In this document: piece after piece, positions 8,520-18,904 of the stretch
How the letters are laid out: each line of letters begins with the position of its first letter
Position numbering within the stretch: the stretch's first letter is position 1
The notes under the pieces: model-generated
What the model saw: the letters and a program-made list of their open reading frames with translations, nothing else
What the model was told of the DNA's origin: nothing
Database searches by the model: none
Assembly: GCF_030397665.1 (NCBI RefSeq)
Contig: NZ_JAPUBT010000001.1
Coordinates: 803,926 to 867,925 of the forward strand
DNA from: Janthinobacterium sp. SUN073
Lineage (GTDB): Bacteria; Pseudomonadota; Gammaproteobacteria; Burkholderiales; Burkholderiaceae_D
Direction: 5' to 3'
Length of the DNA stretch: 64,000 nt
Made by a program: the position numbers and the translations under genes

Positions 8520-11420
8520 ATGTCCGATCAAAACAAGCCAGCCACGCCCAAGCAGAACAAGAAGCCTGAAAGCAAATACCCGGTCAACATGACGGAAACC
8601 CCGTTCCCGATGCGCGGCGACATGGCCAAGCGCGAGCCGCAATGGGTACAGCAATGGCAAGACAAGAAGATTTACGAGCGCGTGCGCAAGGCCGCTGCCG
8701 GCCGTCCGAAATTCATCCTGCATGACGGTCCGCCGTACGCGAATGGCGACATCCACCTGGGCCACGCCGTCAACAAGATCCTCAAAGACATGGTCGTCAA
8801 GTCGCGCTCGCTGGCCGGCTTCGACGCGCCGTATGTACCGGGCTGGGATTGCCACGGCATGCCGATCGAGATCCAGATCGAAAAACTGCACGGCAAGAAC
8901 CTGCCGACGGCCGAGGTGCTGGAAAAGGCCCGCGCCTACGCCAACGTGCAGGTCGAGCGCCAGAAGAAAGATTTCATCCGCCTGGGCGTGCTGGGCGAGT
9001 GGGATAATCCGTACCTGACCATGGCGCACGGCAATGAAGCCGACGAATTGCGCGCGCTGGGCAAACTGCTGGAAAAAGGCTATGTCTACCGCGGCCTGAA
9101 ACCGGTCAACTGGTGTTTTGATTGCCAGTCGGCGCTGGCGGAAGCTGAAATCGAATACGAAAACAAACGCGACCCGGCCATCGATGTCGGCTTCAAGTTC
9201 GCCGAATTCGACAAGCTGGCCAAGGCCTTCAATCTGCCGAAACTGCCGACCGAAAACGGCTTCGTCGTCATCTGGACCACCACGCCTTGGACCATCCCGT
9301 CGAACCAGGCGCTGAACGTCCATCCTGAATTGAAATACGCGCTGGTCGAAACCACGCGCGACGGCCAGCCTTTGCTGCTGATCCTGGCGCAAGACCTGGT
9401 CGAATCCTGCCTGGCGCGCTACAAGCTCGATGGCACGACGATCGCCACCTGCGACGGCGCCGCGCTGGAAGGCATCAGCTTCCGCCATCCGCTGCACGCA
9501 TCGGATCCTTTCTACGACCGCCTGTCGCCGATGTACCTGGCCGATTACGTGACCGCCGAAAGCGGCACCGGCGTGGTGCACTCGGCGCCCGCGTATGGCG
9601 TGGACGACTTTATCTCGTGCAAGGCGCACGGCATGAAGGACGACGACATCATCAAGCCCGTCATGGGCGACGGCAATTACGTTTCGACCTTGCCGCTGTT
9701 CGGTGGCATGAGCATCTGGGACGCTTCCAAGCCGATCTGCGCCGCCCTGAAAGAAGCGGGCGCCCTGTTCGAAGTCAAGATGTTCGACCACAGCTACATG
9801 CACTGCTGGCGTCATAAAAAGCCTGTCATCTACCGCGCCACCTCGCAGTGGTTCGCCGGCATGGACGTGACGCCGAAAGACGGCGGCCCGACCCTGCGCG
9901 AGACGGCCTTGAAAGGCATCGCCGACACCGAGTTCTTCCCGGACTGGGGCCAGGCGCGCCTGCACGGCATGATCGCCAACCGTCCCGACTGGACCCTGTC
10001 GCGCCAGCGCCAGTGGGGTGTGCCGATGGCTTTCATCGTGCACAAGGAAACGGGCGACCTGCATCCGCGCACGCCGGAACTGCTGGAGCAAGTGGCCAAG
10101 CTGATCGAAAAAGACGGCATCGAGGCATGGCAGTCGCTGGACTTGAAGGACCTGATCGGCGACGAAGCGGCCATCTACGCCAAGAACAAGGACACGCTGG
10201 ACGTATGGTTCGATTCCGGCGCCACGCACCAAACGGTGCTGGGCGGCCCGCAAGGCCATGGCTCGCACTCGACGCAGCTGCAATTCCCGGCCGACCTGTA
10301 CCTGGAAGGCTCTGACCAGCATCGCGGCTGGTTCCACTCGTCCCTGCTCGTGTCATCGATGCTGAATGGCCATCCGCCGTATAAAGCCCTGCTGACGCAC
10401 GGCTTCACGGTCGATGGCGAAGGCAAGAAGATGTCCAAATCGTTAGGCAACACGCTGGCGCCGCAAAAGATCTCGGACACCCTGGGCGCCGACATCCTGC
10501 GCCTGTGGATCGCCTCGACCGACTACACGGGCGAGCTGTCGATCTCCGACGAGATCCTGAAACGCGTGACGGAAGCGTACCGCCGCATCCGCAACACCCT
10601 GCGCTTCCTGCTGGCCAATACCTCGGACTTCAACCCGGTCACGGACGCCGTGCCGGTGGCGGAGATGTTCGAAATCGACCGCTATGCGCTGGCCAACATG
10701 GCCTCGCTGCAGCAGCAGATCGAAAACAACTACGCGCGCTACGAGTTCCACCCCGTCGTGTCGAAGCTGCAGACGTACTGCTCGGAAGACCTGGGTGGCT
10801 TCTACCTGGACATCCTGAAGGACCGCCTGTACACCTCCGGCTTGACGTCGCACGCACGCCGCTCGGCGCAGACGGCCCTGTGGCACATCACGCAAAGCCT
10901 GCTGCGCCTGATGGCCCCGGCCCTGTCGTTCACGGCCGAAGAGGCATGGGCCGTCTTCGCAGGAAGCGAAGCGTATGCCGCCAGCGATGAAACCATCTTC
11001 ACGCAAACCTGGTGGCAGCTGCCTGAAGTGTCGGACGCCGCCGACCTGCTGCAGAAATACACGGCCTTGCGCGCCGTGCGCACGGACGTCACAAAACAGC
11101 TGGAAGACTTGCGCACCTCGGGCGCCATCGGCTCCTCGCTGCAGGCGGAACTGACGATCAAGGCCGCGCCGATGAAGTACAAGCTGTTGACCACCCTGGG
11201 CGACGACTTGAAATTCGTCTTCATCACCTCGCAGGCCACCGTGGCCGAAGTAGCCGACGAAGCAGCCGAGGAAGTGGTCGTGGCCGCGTCGACGGCGCCG
11301 AAGTGCGAGCGCTGCTGGCACTACCGTGCGGACGTGGGCACGGACGCCGCGCATGCTACCCTGTGCGGCCGCTGCGTCAGCAACCTGTTTGGAAAAGGCG
11401 AAGTTCGCCGCTTCGCATAA
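8520..11420 (+). CDS. ileS: Isoleucyl-tRNA synthetase
   Basis: A 966-residue class I aminoacyl-tRNA synthetase that charges tRNA-Ile. The HIGH motif appears as HLGH at residues 79-82 and the KMSKS motif as KMSKS at 637-641. The C-terminal zinc-finger has the CERCW and CGRC cysteine pairs. The editing (CP1) domain has [11 protein letters not shown]. Length fits the bacterial type sensitive to mupirocin rather than the longer eukaryote-like type. No T-box leader is seen, as expected in proteobacteria. Confidence 0.98.
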   Translation: MSDQNKPATPKQNKKPESKYPVNMTETPFPMRGDMAKREPQWVQQWQDKKIYERVRKAAAGRPKFILHDGPPYANGDIHLGHAVNKILKDMVVKSRSLAGFDAPYVPGWDCHGMPIEIQIEKLHGKNLPTAEVLEKARAYANVQVERQKKDFIRLGVLGEWDNPYLTMAHGNEADELRALGKLLEKGYVYRGLKPVNWCFDCQSALAEAEIEYENKRDPAIDVGFKFAEFDKLAKAFNLPKLPTENGFVVIWTTTPWTIPSNQALNVHPELKYALVETTRDGQPLLLILAQDLVESCLARYKLDGTTIATCDGAALEGISFRHPLHASDPFYDRLSPMYLADYVTAESGTGVVHSAPAYGVDDFISCKAHGMKDDDIIKPVMGDGNYVSTLPLFGGMSIWDASKPICAALKEAGALFEVKMFDHSYMHCWRHKKPVIYRATSQWFAGMDVTPKDGGPTLRETALKGIADTEFFPDWGQARLHGMIANRPDWTLSRQRQWGVPMAFIVHKETGDLHPRTPELLEQVAKLIEKDGIEAWQSLDLKDLIGDEAAIYAKNKDTLDVWFDSGATHQTVLGGPQGHGSHSTQLQFPADLYLEGSDQHRGWFHSSLLVSSMLNGHPPYKALLTHGFTVDGEGKKMSKSLGNTLAPQKISDTLGADILRLWIASTDYTGELSISDEILKRVTEAYRRIRNTLRFLLANTSDFNPVTDAVPVAEMFEIDRYALANMASLQQQIENNYARYEFHPVVSKLQTYCSEDLGGFYLDILKDRLYTSGLTSHARRSAQTALWHITQSLLRLMAPALSFTAEEAWAVFAGSEAYAASDETIFTQTWWQLPEVSDAADLLQKYTALRAVRTDVTKQLEDLRTSGAIGSSLQAELTIKAAPMKYKLLTTLGDDLKFVFITSQATVAEVADEAAEEVVVAASTAPKCERCWHYRADVGTDAAHATLCGRCVSNLFGKGEVRRFA

Positions 11421-11504
11421 AAACGGCGCGGGACAGGTTCCCGCACTGCTTCCCACCGCCGCTGCCCGCAAGGGTGGCGGCGGCTTTATCTTCCCTGGAA
11501 AAAT

Positions 11505-12014
11505 ATGGCCACTAAAAACCGTTTTTCATCGAAATCGTCCTCCTCATCGTCGCTGGTACCCTGGCTGGGCATTGCCGCCATCGTCATCCTGTTCGACCAG
11601 ATCACCAAGATCACGATCCTGAAGACCTTCCGCTATGCGCAGGAAATGGTCATCACCTCGTATTTCAACCTGGTGCTCGCGTATAACAAGGGCGCCGCAT
11701 TCAGCTTCCTGTCCGACCAGGGCGGCTGGCAGCGCTATTTCCTCAGCGCCATCGCCCTCGTGGCAGCCGTCTACATCATTTATCTGCTGAAAAAGCACGC
11801 CGGCCAGCGCATGTTCTGCTGGGCCCTGGCGCTGATCTTGGGCGGCGCGCTGGGCAACGTCATCGATCGCCTGATGTACGGCCACGTGGTCGACTTCCTC
11901 GACTTCCACTGGAAAAGCTGGGGCCACTTCCCCGCCTTCAACATCGCCGACAGCGCCATCTGCATCGGCGTGGCCCTGTTCATCATCGATGAACTGCGCC
12001 GGGTAAACAAATAA
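11505..12014 (+). CDS. lspA: Lipoprotein signal peptidase (signal peptidase II)
   Basis: A 169-residue inner-membrane aspartic peptidase that removes signal peptides from diacylglyceryl-modified prolipoproteins. Four hydrophobic segments are visible. The catalytic aspartates are D121 in NVIDR and D149 in FNIADS. A serine-rich cytoplasmic N-terminus (SSKSSSSSS) precedes the first segment. It lies 84 bases after ileS, the usual arrangement. Confidence 0.97.
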   Translation: MATKNRFSSKSSSSSSLVPWLGIAAIVILFDQITKITILKTFRYAQEMVITSYFNLVLAYNKGAAFSFLSDQGGWQRYFLSAIALVAAVYIIYLLKKHAGQRMFCWALALILGGALGNVIDRLMYGHVVDFLDFHWKSWGHFPAFNIADSAICIGVALFIIDELRRVNK

Positions 12015-12031
12015 ACGCGCAGGAGAACGGC

Positions 12032-13252
12032 ATGGAATTGTCCGGCAAAAAAATCGTCCTGGGACTCTCGGGCGGTGTCGCCTGCTACAAGGCGGCGGAG
12101 CTGTGCCGCGCCCTGACCAAGTCTGGCGCCTCGGTGCAGGTGGTGATGACGGATGCGGCCAGCCACTTCATCACGGCCGTAACGATGCAGGCCCTCTCCG
12201 GCCACCCCGTGCACACCAGCCAGTGGGATGCGCGCATCGATAACAACATGGCGCATATCGATTTGACGCGCCATGCGGATGCCATCCTGATCGCGCCGTG
12301 TTCGGCCGATTTTCTGCGTAAACTCGCGCACGGCGTGTGCGACGACCTGCTGTCGACCCTGTGCCTGGCCCGCCCGGCCCACCTGCCCCTGCTGGTGGCG
12401 CCGGCCATGAACGTGGAAATGTGGCAGAACCCCGCCACGCAGCGCAATGTGCAGCAGCTGCGCGACGACGGCATCAAGCTGTTCGGCCCTGCGGCCGGCG
12501 AACAGGCATGCGGAGAAACGGGACTGGGCCGCATGCTGGAACCGGAACAGCTGTTGACGGAGCTGATCGCCGCCTTCCAGCCGAAAGTCCTGGCGGGCAG
12601 GCGCGTGCTGGTCACGGCCGGTCCGACTTTTGAAGCCATCGACCCCGTACGCGGCATCACCAATCTGTCTTCGGGCAAGATGGGCTATGCGGTGGCGCGC
12701 GCGGCGCGCGAAGCCGGCGCCGAAGTGCTGCTCATTTCCGGCCCCACGGCACTGGACGCGCCCTTCGGCGTGCGCCGCATCGACGTGCAAAGCGCGCAGC
12801 AGATGCACGATGCGGTACTGGCCCACGTCGACGGCCAGCATGTCTTCGTCGCCGTGGCCGCCGTGGCCGACTGGAGAGTCGCCAACGCCAGCGACCAGAA
12901 AATGAAAAAGCAGGCCGACGGCTCCGTGCCCGAACTGCAGTTCGTGCAAAATCCCGACATCCTCGCCACCGTGGCGGCACGCACCAACCTGGCCGGCTAT
13001 CCCTACTGCGTGGGCTTTGCCGCCGAATCGGAAAACCTGGTGGAATTCGGCTCGACCAAGCGCGAGAAAAAAGGCATTCCTCTCCTGGTCGGCAATATCG
13101 GCCAGAACACGTTTGGCCAGGACGACAACACCATCATCCTGTTCGATGAAGAAGGCCATACCGTGCTGCCGCGCGCCTCGAAACTGAACCTGGCGCGCCA
13201 GCTGATTTCGGAAATCTCGAAACGCCTGGCAAAAAATTCACTGCTCAAATAA
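12032..13252 (+). CDS. coaBC: Bifunctional phosphopantothenoylcysteine decarboxylase / synthetase
   Basis: A 406-residue fusion enzyme of coenzyme A synthesis (also called Dfp). The N-terminal flavin-dependent CoaC domain shows [14 protein letters not shown], the active-site region [20 protein letters not shown], and the APAMNVEMW stretch. The substrate-recognition flap [13 protein letters not shown] carries the key cysteine. The CTP-dependent CoaB domain begins near residue 190 ([18 protein letters not shown]). It sits 17 bases after lspA with a good AGGAGA site, so it is part of the same operon. Confidence 0.97.
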   Translation: MELSGKKIVLGLSGGVACYKAAELCRALTKSGASVQVVMTDAASHFITAVTMQALSGHPVHTSQWDARIDNNMAHIDLTRHADAILIAPCSADFLRKLAHGVCDDLLSTLCLARPAHLPLLVAPAMNVEMWQNPATQRNVQQLRDDGIKLFGPAAGEQACGETGLGRMLEPEQLLTELIAAFQPKVLAGRRVLVTAGPTFEAIDPVRGITNLSSGKMGYAVARAAREAGAEVLLISGPTALDAPFGVRRIDVQSAQQMHDAVLAHVDGQHVFVAVAAVADWRVANASDQKMKKQADGSVPELQFVQNPDILATVAARTNLAGYPYCVGFAAESENLVEFGSTKREKKGIPLLVGNIGQNTFGQDDNTIILFDEEGHTVLPRASKLNLARQLISEISKRLAKNSLLK

Positions 13253-13271
13253 CCCTTTACGTTTTAAATTA

Positions 13272-13721
13272 ATGAAAAATATCGACATCAAGATCCTCGA
13301 CGCCCGCATGCAAGAACTGTTGCCGGCCTACGCCACCCCGGGCAGCGCCGGCCTCGATTTGCGCGCCTGTATCGACGAAGCCATCACCATCGAAGCGGGT
13401 CAGACGGTGCTCATTCCCACCGGCCTGGCCATCCACCTCGGCGACCCGTCGTATGCGGCCATGATTTTGCCGCGCAGCGGCATGGGTCATAAAAACGGCA
13501 TCGTCCTGGGGAATCTGGTAGGCTTGATCGATTCCGATTACCAGGGCCAGCTGATGGTATCGACCTGGAACCGGGGCCAGAGCGCTTTCACGCTCAATCC
13601 CATGGAACGCCTGGCGCAACTGATTATCGTGCCGGTGCTGCAAGTGGGCTTTAACGTCGTCGAGGAATTCGGCGACAGCGAACGCGGTGTTGGCGGTTTC
13701 GGCAGCACCGGCAAACATTAA
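13272..13721 (+). CDS. dut: dUTP diphosphatase
   Basis: A 149-residue trimeric dUTPase that hydrolyses dUTP to dUMP and keeps uracil out of DNA. The five family motifs are visible, including GSAGLDLRA, the [16 protein letters not shown] loop, the GLIDSDYQG aspartate motif and the C-terminal [10 protein letters not shown] arm. coaBC-dut is a common pairing. The ATG lies in an AT-rich gap of 19 bases after coaBC. Confidence 0.97.
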   Translation: MKNIDIKILDARMQELLPAYATPGSAGLDLRACIDEAITIEAGQTVLIPTGLAIHLGDPSYAAMILPRSGMGHKNGIVLGNLVGLIDSDYQGQLMVSTWNRGQSAFTLNPMERLAQLIIVPVLQVGFNVVEEFGDSERGVGGFGSTGKH

Positions 13722-13731
13722 GGATTGTCTT

Positions 13732-14835
13732 ATGCCAGGTTTCCGCCATCTGATCCCAGCCACGACTTCGCTGCGCCGATTGGCCACGCCCCTCCTGCTG
13801 GCCAGTGCGGCTTTCCTCGCCGGCTGCACCACGCCGGCAACGAATGTCAGCGGCCCGTTCAACGTGGTGCCGGCGCCCGATGCGCCCGCGCCGACGGCGC
13901 AACAGAAGGCGGCGCAGGAAGAGCTGGTGAAGATGGTGGCGCTGCAGGACCGCCTGTCGAAAGTCTCGGCGCCCCTGCTGATCAACAATGCGGACCTGTG
14001 CAAGACGTATGCACGCAACCTGCTGGGCTTCACGGCGCAGAACAAGTATTCCTACCCTGGCATCTATGCCGATGCGGCGCAGGCGGCCCTCGGCTATGGC
14101 GAACAGATGCAGGTCTCGGGCGTGCTGCCTGGCAGCGGCGCCGCGCGCGCCGGCTTGCGCAAGGGCGACGGCTTGCTGGCCGCGGAAGGCAAGCCGCTGC
14201 CGGCCGGTCCCAAGGCGGAAGGCCCGTTCGCCGCCATCGTCGGCCCGCTGGCCTCCAAGAGCGCCAGCCTGAACATGACCATCGCCCGCGACGGCCAGCA
14301 ACAGGATTTAAAGATCCCCGTCACGCGCGCCTGCGCCTTCCGCGTCGCCCTGGGCAATGCGGACAATATCAACGCGTATTCGGACGGCGCGCGCATCATG
14401 CTCACGCGCGGCATGGTGAATGCGGCGCAAAACGACGAAGGCATCGCCTTCGTCATCGCCCGCGAAATGGCGCACAACATCCTCGATCACGCGCGCAGCC
14501 AGCGCTCCGCCGGCACGGCCGGCAGCATCATCGACAGCCTCGGCGCAGTGCAGCCCGACGTATCGATGCTGACGGGCGCCGCCGGCATCAAGGCCATGCC
14601 GCAGGAACTCGACGTACAAGCCGATACCCTGGCCATCTACCTGCTGGCGCGCGCCGGCTACAACGTCGACAACGCCGCCCGCTTCTGGCAGCGCCTGGCC
14701 ACGCAAGTGCCGGCGACAGTCGCCAACGGCTACACGGCCCTGCATCCGGGTACCAACTCACGCATGGCGGCCATCAACCGCGCCGTCACCGACGTGCGCG
14801 CCAAGCAGGCGGCAAAGAAGCCGCTCAAGCCTTAA
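13732..14835 (+). CDS. M48-like lipoprotein with altered metal-site residues
   Basis: A 367-residue lipoprotein. The start at 13732 has an AAGGA site and gives a signal peptide ending in a lipobox (AFLAGC); the longer frame from 13687 runs back into dut. A PDZ-like part lies at about residues 125-200 (GVLPGSGAARAGLRKGDGLL). The C-terminal half resembles M48 metallopeptidases, including the late ARAGYNVDNAARFWQRLA and LHPGTNSRM stretches. The zinc motif HExxH reads REMAH at 244-248, so the first histidine is arginine. The usual ligand glutamate of the E-x-x-A-D motif reads as aspartate (DVQAD, 294-298). It may be an inactive relative with a binding or chaperone role; that is inference. Confidence 0.72.
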   Translation: MPGFRHLIPATTSLRRLATPLLLASAAFLAGCTTPATNVSGPFNVVPAPDAPAPTAQQKAAQEELVKMVALQDRLSKVSAPLLINNADLCKTYARNLLGFTAQNKYSYPGIYADAAQAALGYGEQMQVSGVLPGSGAARAGLRKGDGLLAAEGKPLPAGPKAEGPFAAIVGPLASKSASLNMTIARDGQQQDLKIPVTRACAFRVALGNADNINAYSDGARIMLTRGMVNAAQNDEGIAFVIAREMAHNILDHARSQRSAGTAGSIIDSLGAVQPDVSMLTGAAGIKAMPQELDVQADTLAIYLLARAGYNVDNAARFWQRLATQVPATVANGYTALHPGTNSRMAAINRAVTDVRAKQAAKKPLKP

Positions 14836-14866
14836 GTACAGAGGCGCCTGACAAAACCGGGTTTGC

Positions 14867-15007
14867 TCAGGCGCCGGGGAAGTTCGGGAAGTAGGTGCCC
14901 ATGATCCATGTGAGCGCACCGCAGAACACCACGGCCAGAAACAGGACGATGAGCAGCTTGCCGAACTTGGGAATACCCTCTTCTTGCGTCTTGACTTCAT
15001 TTGACAT
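14867..15007 (-). CDS. Small single-pass membrane protein, function unknown
   Basis: A 46-residue protein starting at MSNEVKTQEEG, preceded by GGAGA six bases upstream. The longer frame from 15094 was rejected because this start has a clear ribosome-binding site and the extra residues look unlike protein. A charged N-terminus is followed by one hydrophobic helix (KLLIVLFLAVVFCGALTWIM) and a short tail. I do not recognise a family. It faces xdhC divergently across about 100 bases. Confidence 0.6.
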   Translation of the reverse strand: MSNEVKTQEEGIPKFGKLLIVLFLAVVFCGALTWIMGTYFPNFPGA

Positions 15008-15105
15008 GAAAATTCTCCGCAGGGTGGTGGAGCAGGTAGTATATCCACAATCTTGAATACTTTTCCATACTTTGCCGCAAACATGCGGCATCACTCCCGC
15101 CCCCC

Positions 15106-16113
15106 ATGGACAGCATCGACCTTGAAGTTCTGAAAACCAGCGCCGCCTGGCTCGCTGCCGGGCACCGCTGCGAACTCGTCACCGTCATCAAGACCTGGGG
15201 CTCCAGCCCCCGCCCCGTGGGCGCCACGCTGGCCATCTGCGACGATGGCACGGTGGTCGGTTCCGTCTCCGGCGGCTGTATCGAGGATGACCTGATCGAC
15301 GCCGTCCGCACACACGGCATCGTGCGCACGCTGCCCGACATCGTCAGCTACGGCATCAGCGCCGACGAGGCGCACCGCTTCGGCCTGCCCTGCGGCGGCA
15401 CCATCGAACTGGCCATCGAGCCGCTGCATGCGGGCAGCCGCGTGGCCGAACTGCTGGCGCGCCTGGAAGCGCATGAACTGGTCGAACGCCGCCTGGACTT
15501 GCACAGCGGCGCCGTCACCCTGCGCACCGCCGTACCGGGCGCCGTGCTGGCCCTGGAAAACGCCGTGCTCACCACGCAGCACGGCCCGCGCTGGCGCTTG
15601 CTGATCATCGGCGCCAGCCAGCTGTCGCGCTTCGTGGCGCAAATCGCCATGGCCATGGATTACCACGTCATCGTCTGCGACCCGCGCGAGGAATACCGGG
15701 GCGGCTGGAATGTGCCCGGCGTGCCCCTGCTGCACGCCATGCCCGACGACCTCGTGCTGGATTTAAAGCTCGACAGCCGCAGCGCCGTCGTCGCCCTCAC
15801 GCACGATCCCAAGCTCGACGACCTGGCCCTGATGGAAGCATTGAAATCCCCGGCTTTTTATGTCGGCGCCATCGGTTCGCGCGCCAACAATGCCAAGCGC
15901 CGCGAACGGCTGCTGCAGTTCGACGTCAGCGCCGAACAGCTGGCGCGCCTGCACGGCCCCATCGGCCTGTACATCGGCAGCAAGACGCCGGCAGAAATCG
16001 CCATTTCCATCCTGGCCGAACTGACTGCCGTCAAAAATGGCGTGCCCGACGCGCTGCAGATCCAGCACGCGGCCGCCTTGACGCCGCCCAACCCGGACCT
16101 CTGCATGCGCTGA
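15106..16113 (+). CDS. xdhC: XdhC/CoxI family molybdoenzyme maturation factor
   Basis: A 335-residue cytoplasmic protein. The N-terminal XdhC/CoxI domain (about 10-90) has GSSPRPVGATLAI and VGSVSGGCIEDD. The C-terminal Rossmann-like domain (about 165-310) has LLIIGASQLSRFVA and YVGAIGSRANNAKR. XdhC binds the molybdenum cofactor and helps its sulfuration and insertion into xanthine-dehydrogenase-type enzymes. The iorAB genes 3.5 kb downstream encode such an enzyme, so XdhC here may serve IorB. The two are not in one operon. Confidence 0.9.
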   Translation: MDSIDLEVLKTSAAWLAAGHRCELVTVIKTWGSSPRPVGATLAICDDGTVVGSVSGGCIEDDLIDAVRTHGIVRTLPDIVSYGISADEAHRFGLPCGGTIELAIEPLHAGSRVAELLARLEAHELVERRLDLHSGAVTLRTAVPGAVLALENAVLTTQHGPRWRLLIIGASQLSRFVAQIAMAMDYHVIVCDPREEYRGGWNVPGVPLLHAMPDDLVLDLKLDSRSAVVALTHDPKLDDLALMEALKSPAFYVGAIGSRANNAKRRERLLQFDVSAEQLARLHGPIGLYIGSKTPAEIAISILAELTAVKNGVPDALQIQHAAALTPPNPDLCMR

Positions 16114-16181
16114 AGCCTGAAAGCAAGAAACAAGATGCGCCAGCGGCGCGCCCCTGCTACCTTCCCTGATTTTTGACCACC

Positions 16182-17099
16182 ATGACCCTGCTGCACTGGA
16201 CCCTGCCCCTGCCCGCCGGCTACCGCCGCGACGATGTCATCGCCTTCCACAGCCGCGATGGCGAAGCCGTGGCGGAGCAAGTCACGCCGACGGGGCTGCG
16301 CAAGGGCATCCTGCTGCGTGGCAGTGCCGTGGTGCTGGACGTGGCCTTCACGGACGATGCCGCCGTCTGCCGCGCCGAGATCGACGGCAGCGCCAATGGC
16401 GATCTGCAAACCCCGCTGCACGGCGCCCTGCTCAACATCCTCGGCCTGCGCATCGACCCGCAGCCATTCGCGCAACTGGCCGCCGGCGACCCGCTGCTGG
16501 CGCCTTTGATCCGCGTCAATCCGGGCTTGCGCATCGTGCAATCGGCCAGCCCCTTCGAGGCACTGACCTGGGCCATCATCGGCCAGCAGATCAACCTGTC
16601 GTTCGCCATTTCCCTGCGCCGTACGTTTATTCTGCAGGCGGGACGCCGGCACGGCAGCGGCTTATGGTGCTACCCGGAGGCGCGTGACGTGGCGCGCCTG
16701 TCCGTCGAGGATTTGACCAGCCGCAAATTCTCGCGCGCCAAGGCGGACACCGTGCTGCGCCTGGCGCGCCTGGTCGACGAGGGAGCATTGTCGCTGGAGC
16801 TGCCCCCCTCCGGTGACGTGGCGGCCATTTCACAGGCACTGCTGGCCGTGAAGGGCATCGGCCCGTGGACCGTCAACTACGCGCTGCTGCGCGGCTATGG
16901 CTATGCCGACTGCTCGCTGCACGGCGACGTGGCCATCCGCGCCGCCCTGCAAAAGCTGCTCGGCGAAGTAACGAAACCTGACATGGCGCGCACCGAGCAG
17001 TGGCTGCGCCAGTACGCGCCGCACCGCACCATGGCGGCCGCCCACCTGTGGGCCAGCCTGCATGCGCCGGCAAAAAATATTTTGCCTGTGCGGGAATAA
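16182..17099 (+). CDS. alkA: AlkA-type DNA-3-methyladenine glycosylase
   Basis: A 305-residue base-excision repair protein of the HhH-GPD family. The ATG at 16182 was preferred to a TTG at 16173. The N-terminal AlkA-like domain is followed by a helix-hairpin-helix motif (VKGIGPWTVNYALLRGYG, about 222-240). The catalytic aspartate is probably D249 in LHGDVAI. It lacks the Ada methyl-transfer domain seen in fused proteins. No strong ribosome-binding site is seen. Confidence 0.86.
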   Translation: MTLLHWTLPLPAGYRRDDVIAFHSRDGEAVAEQVTPTGLRKGILLRGSAVVLDVAFTDDAAVCRAEIDGSANGDLQTPLHGALLNILGLRIDPQPFAQLAAGDPLLAPLIRVNPGLRIVQSASPFEALTWAIIGQQINLSFAISLRRTFILQAGRRHGSGLWCYPEARDVARLSVEDLTSRKFSRAKADTVLRLARLVDEGALSLELPPSGDVAAISQALLAVKGIGPWTVNYALLRGYGYADCSLHGDVAIRAALQKLLGEVTKPDMARTEQWLRQYAPHRTMAAAHLWASLHAPAKNILPVRE

Positions 17100-17157
17100 A
17101 CGGCAGGCGGCACGCGTCTATCCCTTGCAAGCCCCCCAAAACCTCAAGGAGACCATC

Positions 17158-17529
17158 ATGCGCTTTACTACTTTTGCCGCCACCGCCCTTTTCACCGCCT
17201 TGTCCGCCCCGCTGGCCTTCGCCGCCGACGTCATGCCCGCCAACGGCATGCTGGTCAACGCCAGCGGCATGACCGTGTATGTGTTCGACAAGGATGTCGC
17301 CGACAGCGGCAAGAGCGCCTGCAGCGGCGGCTGTCTGGTGGCCTGGCCCGCCGTCATCGCCACCGACGCGGCGCCCGCCGCCCCGTATGGCAGCATCAAG
17401 CGCGAAGACAACGGCGCCATGCAGCTGACCTACAAGGGCAAGCCCCTGTACCTGTACAAGGAAGACAAGAAGCCGGGCGACGTCGCCGGCGACAATTTCA
17501 AGAACGTGTGGCACGTCGTCAAGCCCTAA
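17158..17529 (+). CDS. COG4315-type secreted protein
   Basis: A 123-residue protein with an AAGGAGA site and a signal peptide cleaved near AFA-AD (about residue 22). There is no lipobox cysteine. The repeated family motif Y-x-aromatic-x-x-D is present as YVFDKD and again around LYLYKED. A CSGGC pair and the C-terminal WHVV are also typical. The function is unknown. It directly precedes an ECF sigma factor and its anti-sigma factor, an association that points to envelope stress. The upstream start at 17062 was rejected because it lies in alkA. Confidence 0.85.
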   Translation: MRFTTFAATALFTALSAPLAFAADVMPANGMLVNASGMTVYVFDKDVADSGKSACSGGCLVAWPAVIATDAAPAAPYGSIKREDNGAMQLTYKGKPLYLYKEDKKPGDVAGDNFKNVWHVVKP

Positions 17530-17548
17530 GCCCCTTCCCGCCGCCACG

Positions 17549-18076
17549 ATGACCACGCCAGAGGACAGCTGCCAGCTGCAAGCCTGCCTGCCGGGCCTGC
17601 GCCGCTATGCGCGTGCGCTGGCCGGTCCCCTGCATGCGGACGACCTGGTGCAGGATACCGTGGAGCGGGCCTGGCGCAGGCTGGCCCAATGGCAGCGCGG
17701 CGGCGAGATGCGGCCCTGGCTGTTTTCCATCATGCATAACCTGCACTTGGACCAGCTGCGCCGCCCTGGCCTGGCGCTGCAGGAGCTGGACGACGACAGC
17801 GTGCTGCCCGCCGCGGAGCGGGCGCCGGGGCAAGCCATCGCCATCGGCGAAATGGATGCGGCGCTGGCCCGCTTGCCGCTGGGGCAGCGCGAAGTGATCC
17901 TGCTGGTCGCGCTCGAGCAAATGCCGTACGAGCAGGTGGCGGCCACCCTGGACATCCCCGTCGGCACCGTCATGTCGCGCCTGTCGCGCGGACGCGACAA
18001 ACTGCGCACCCTGCTCGATGGCCGCCCTGCCGGCAGCCAGGGCAGCGGCCCACCCACCCTGAAAGTCGTGAAATGA
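17549..18076 (+). CDS. ECF-type RNA polymerase sigma factor
   Basis: A 175-residue sigma-70 family factor with only regions 2 and 4. Region 2 (about 15-75) shows HADDLVQDTVERAWR and PWLFSIMHN. Region 4 (about 105-160) shows LPLGQREVILLVALEQMPY and GTVMSRLSRGRDKL. It lies 19 bases after the COG4315 gene, and its last codons overlap the next gene, a putative anti-sigma factor. Confidence 0.92.
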   Translation: MTTPEDSCQLQACLPGLRRYARALAGPLHADDLVQDTVERAWRRLAQWQRGGEMRPWLFSIMHNLHLDQLRRPGLALQELDDDSVLPAAERAPGQAIAIGEMDAALARLPLGQREVILLVALEQMPYEQVAATLDIPVGTVMSRLSRGRDKLRTLLDGRPAGSQGSGPPTLKVVK

Positions 18077-18861
18077 CAACGCAAGCCATCAGCGAAGCGC
18101 AATTGCATGCCCTGGCCGACGGCATCCTGCCGGAAGAGCTGCGCGCGGCAGTCGACGCCCACCTGCGCGCGCATCCGCAGGACGCCGCCAGGGTCGATGC
18201 GTGGCGCGAACAGAACCGGCAATTGCGCGCCCTGTTCGATCCCGTGCTGGACGAAACCGTGCCGCCGGCGCTGCGGCAGGCAGCGGCCGCCCCGTCGGCA
18301 GCCAACCATGCGTGGTACCGCCCCGCCATGCAGGCGGCGGCAGCCGTCGTGCTGCTCATAGCGGGTGGCGCGGGAGGCTGGCTGCTGCGTGGCGGCGACA
18401 GCGTGACCGCCAGCGCCAGCCCGATCTCCCTGGCGCGCAGCGCCGCCATCGCCCATGCCGTCTACACGCCCGAGGTGCGCCACCCCGTGGAAGTGGGCGT
18501 GGAACAAGAGGCGCACCTGGTGCAATGGCTGTCGAAACGCCTGGGCAGCACCTTGCAGCCGCCCGTGCTGTCGCCGCTCGGCTATCACTTGATCGGCGGA
18601 CGCCTGCTGCCCGGCGATGGCGACGGCCCCGTGGCGCAATTCATGTACGAAGAGGACACTGGCAAGCGCCTGACCCTGTACGTGGCCAGGGAGCGGGCCG
18701 GCAAGCAGGAAACGGCGTTCCGCTACACGCAGGAAAAGGACCTGGGCGTGTTTTACTGGATCGATGGCCAGATGGGCTACGCCCTCTCGGCCAGGCTGCC
18801 GAAAGCCGAGTTGGGCAAGATCGCCGACGCCGTGTATGCGCAGCTGGAGGTACATCGCTGA
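18073..18861 (+). CDS. Putative anti-sigma factor, membrane-bound
   Basis: A 262-residue protein whose ATG overlaps the sigma-factor stop (ATGA), showing translational coupling. The N-terminal part has a zinc-finger-like anti-sigma helix region ([23 protein letters not shown]), but the HxxxCxxC cysteines of ZAS domains are missing. One membrane segment lies near residues 86-107 ([18 protein letters not shown]). The remainder is periplasmic. It most likely sequesters the ECF factor at the inner membrane. Confidence 0.85.
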   Translation: MTTQAISEAQLHALADGILPEELRAAVDAHLRAHPQDAARVDAWREQNRQLRALFDPVLDETVPPALRQAAAAPSAANHAWYRPAMQAAAAVVLLIAGGAGGWLLRGGDSVTASASPISLARSAAIAHAVYTPEVRHPVEVGVEQEAHLVQWLSKRLGSTLQPPVLSPLGYHLIGGRLLPGDGDGPVAQFMYEEDTGKRLTLYVARERAGKQETAFRYTQEKDLGVFYWIDGQMGYALSARLPKAELGKIADAVYAQLEVHR

Positions 18862-18904
18862 GCCACGGATAGCCGCTATTGCCGCGTCGGCACGCGTCTG
18901 GACG

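Noticed and set aside
8508-10337. A 609-residue minus-strand frame opposite ileS
   Set aside because: ileS has full synthetase motifs; the antisense frame has none.
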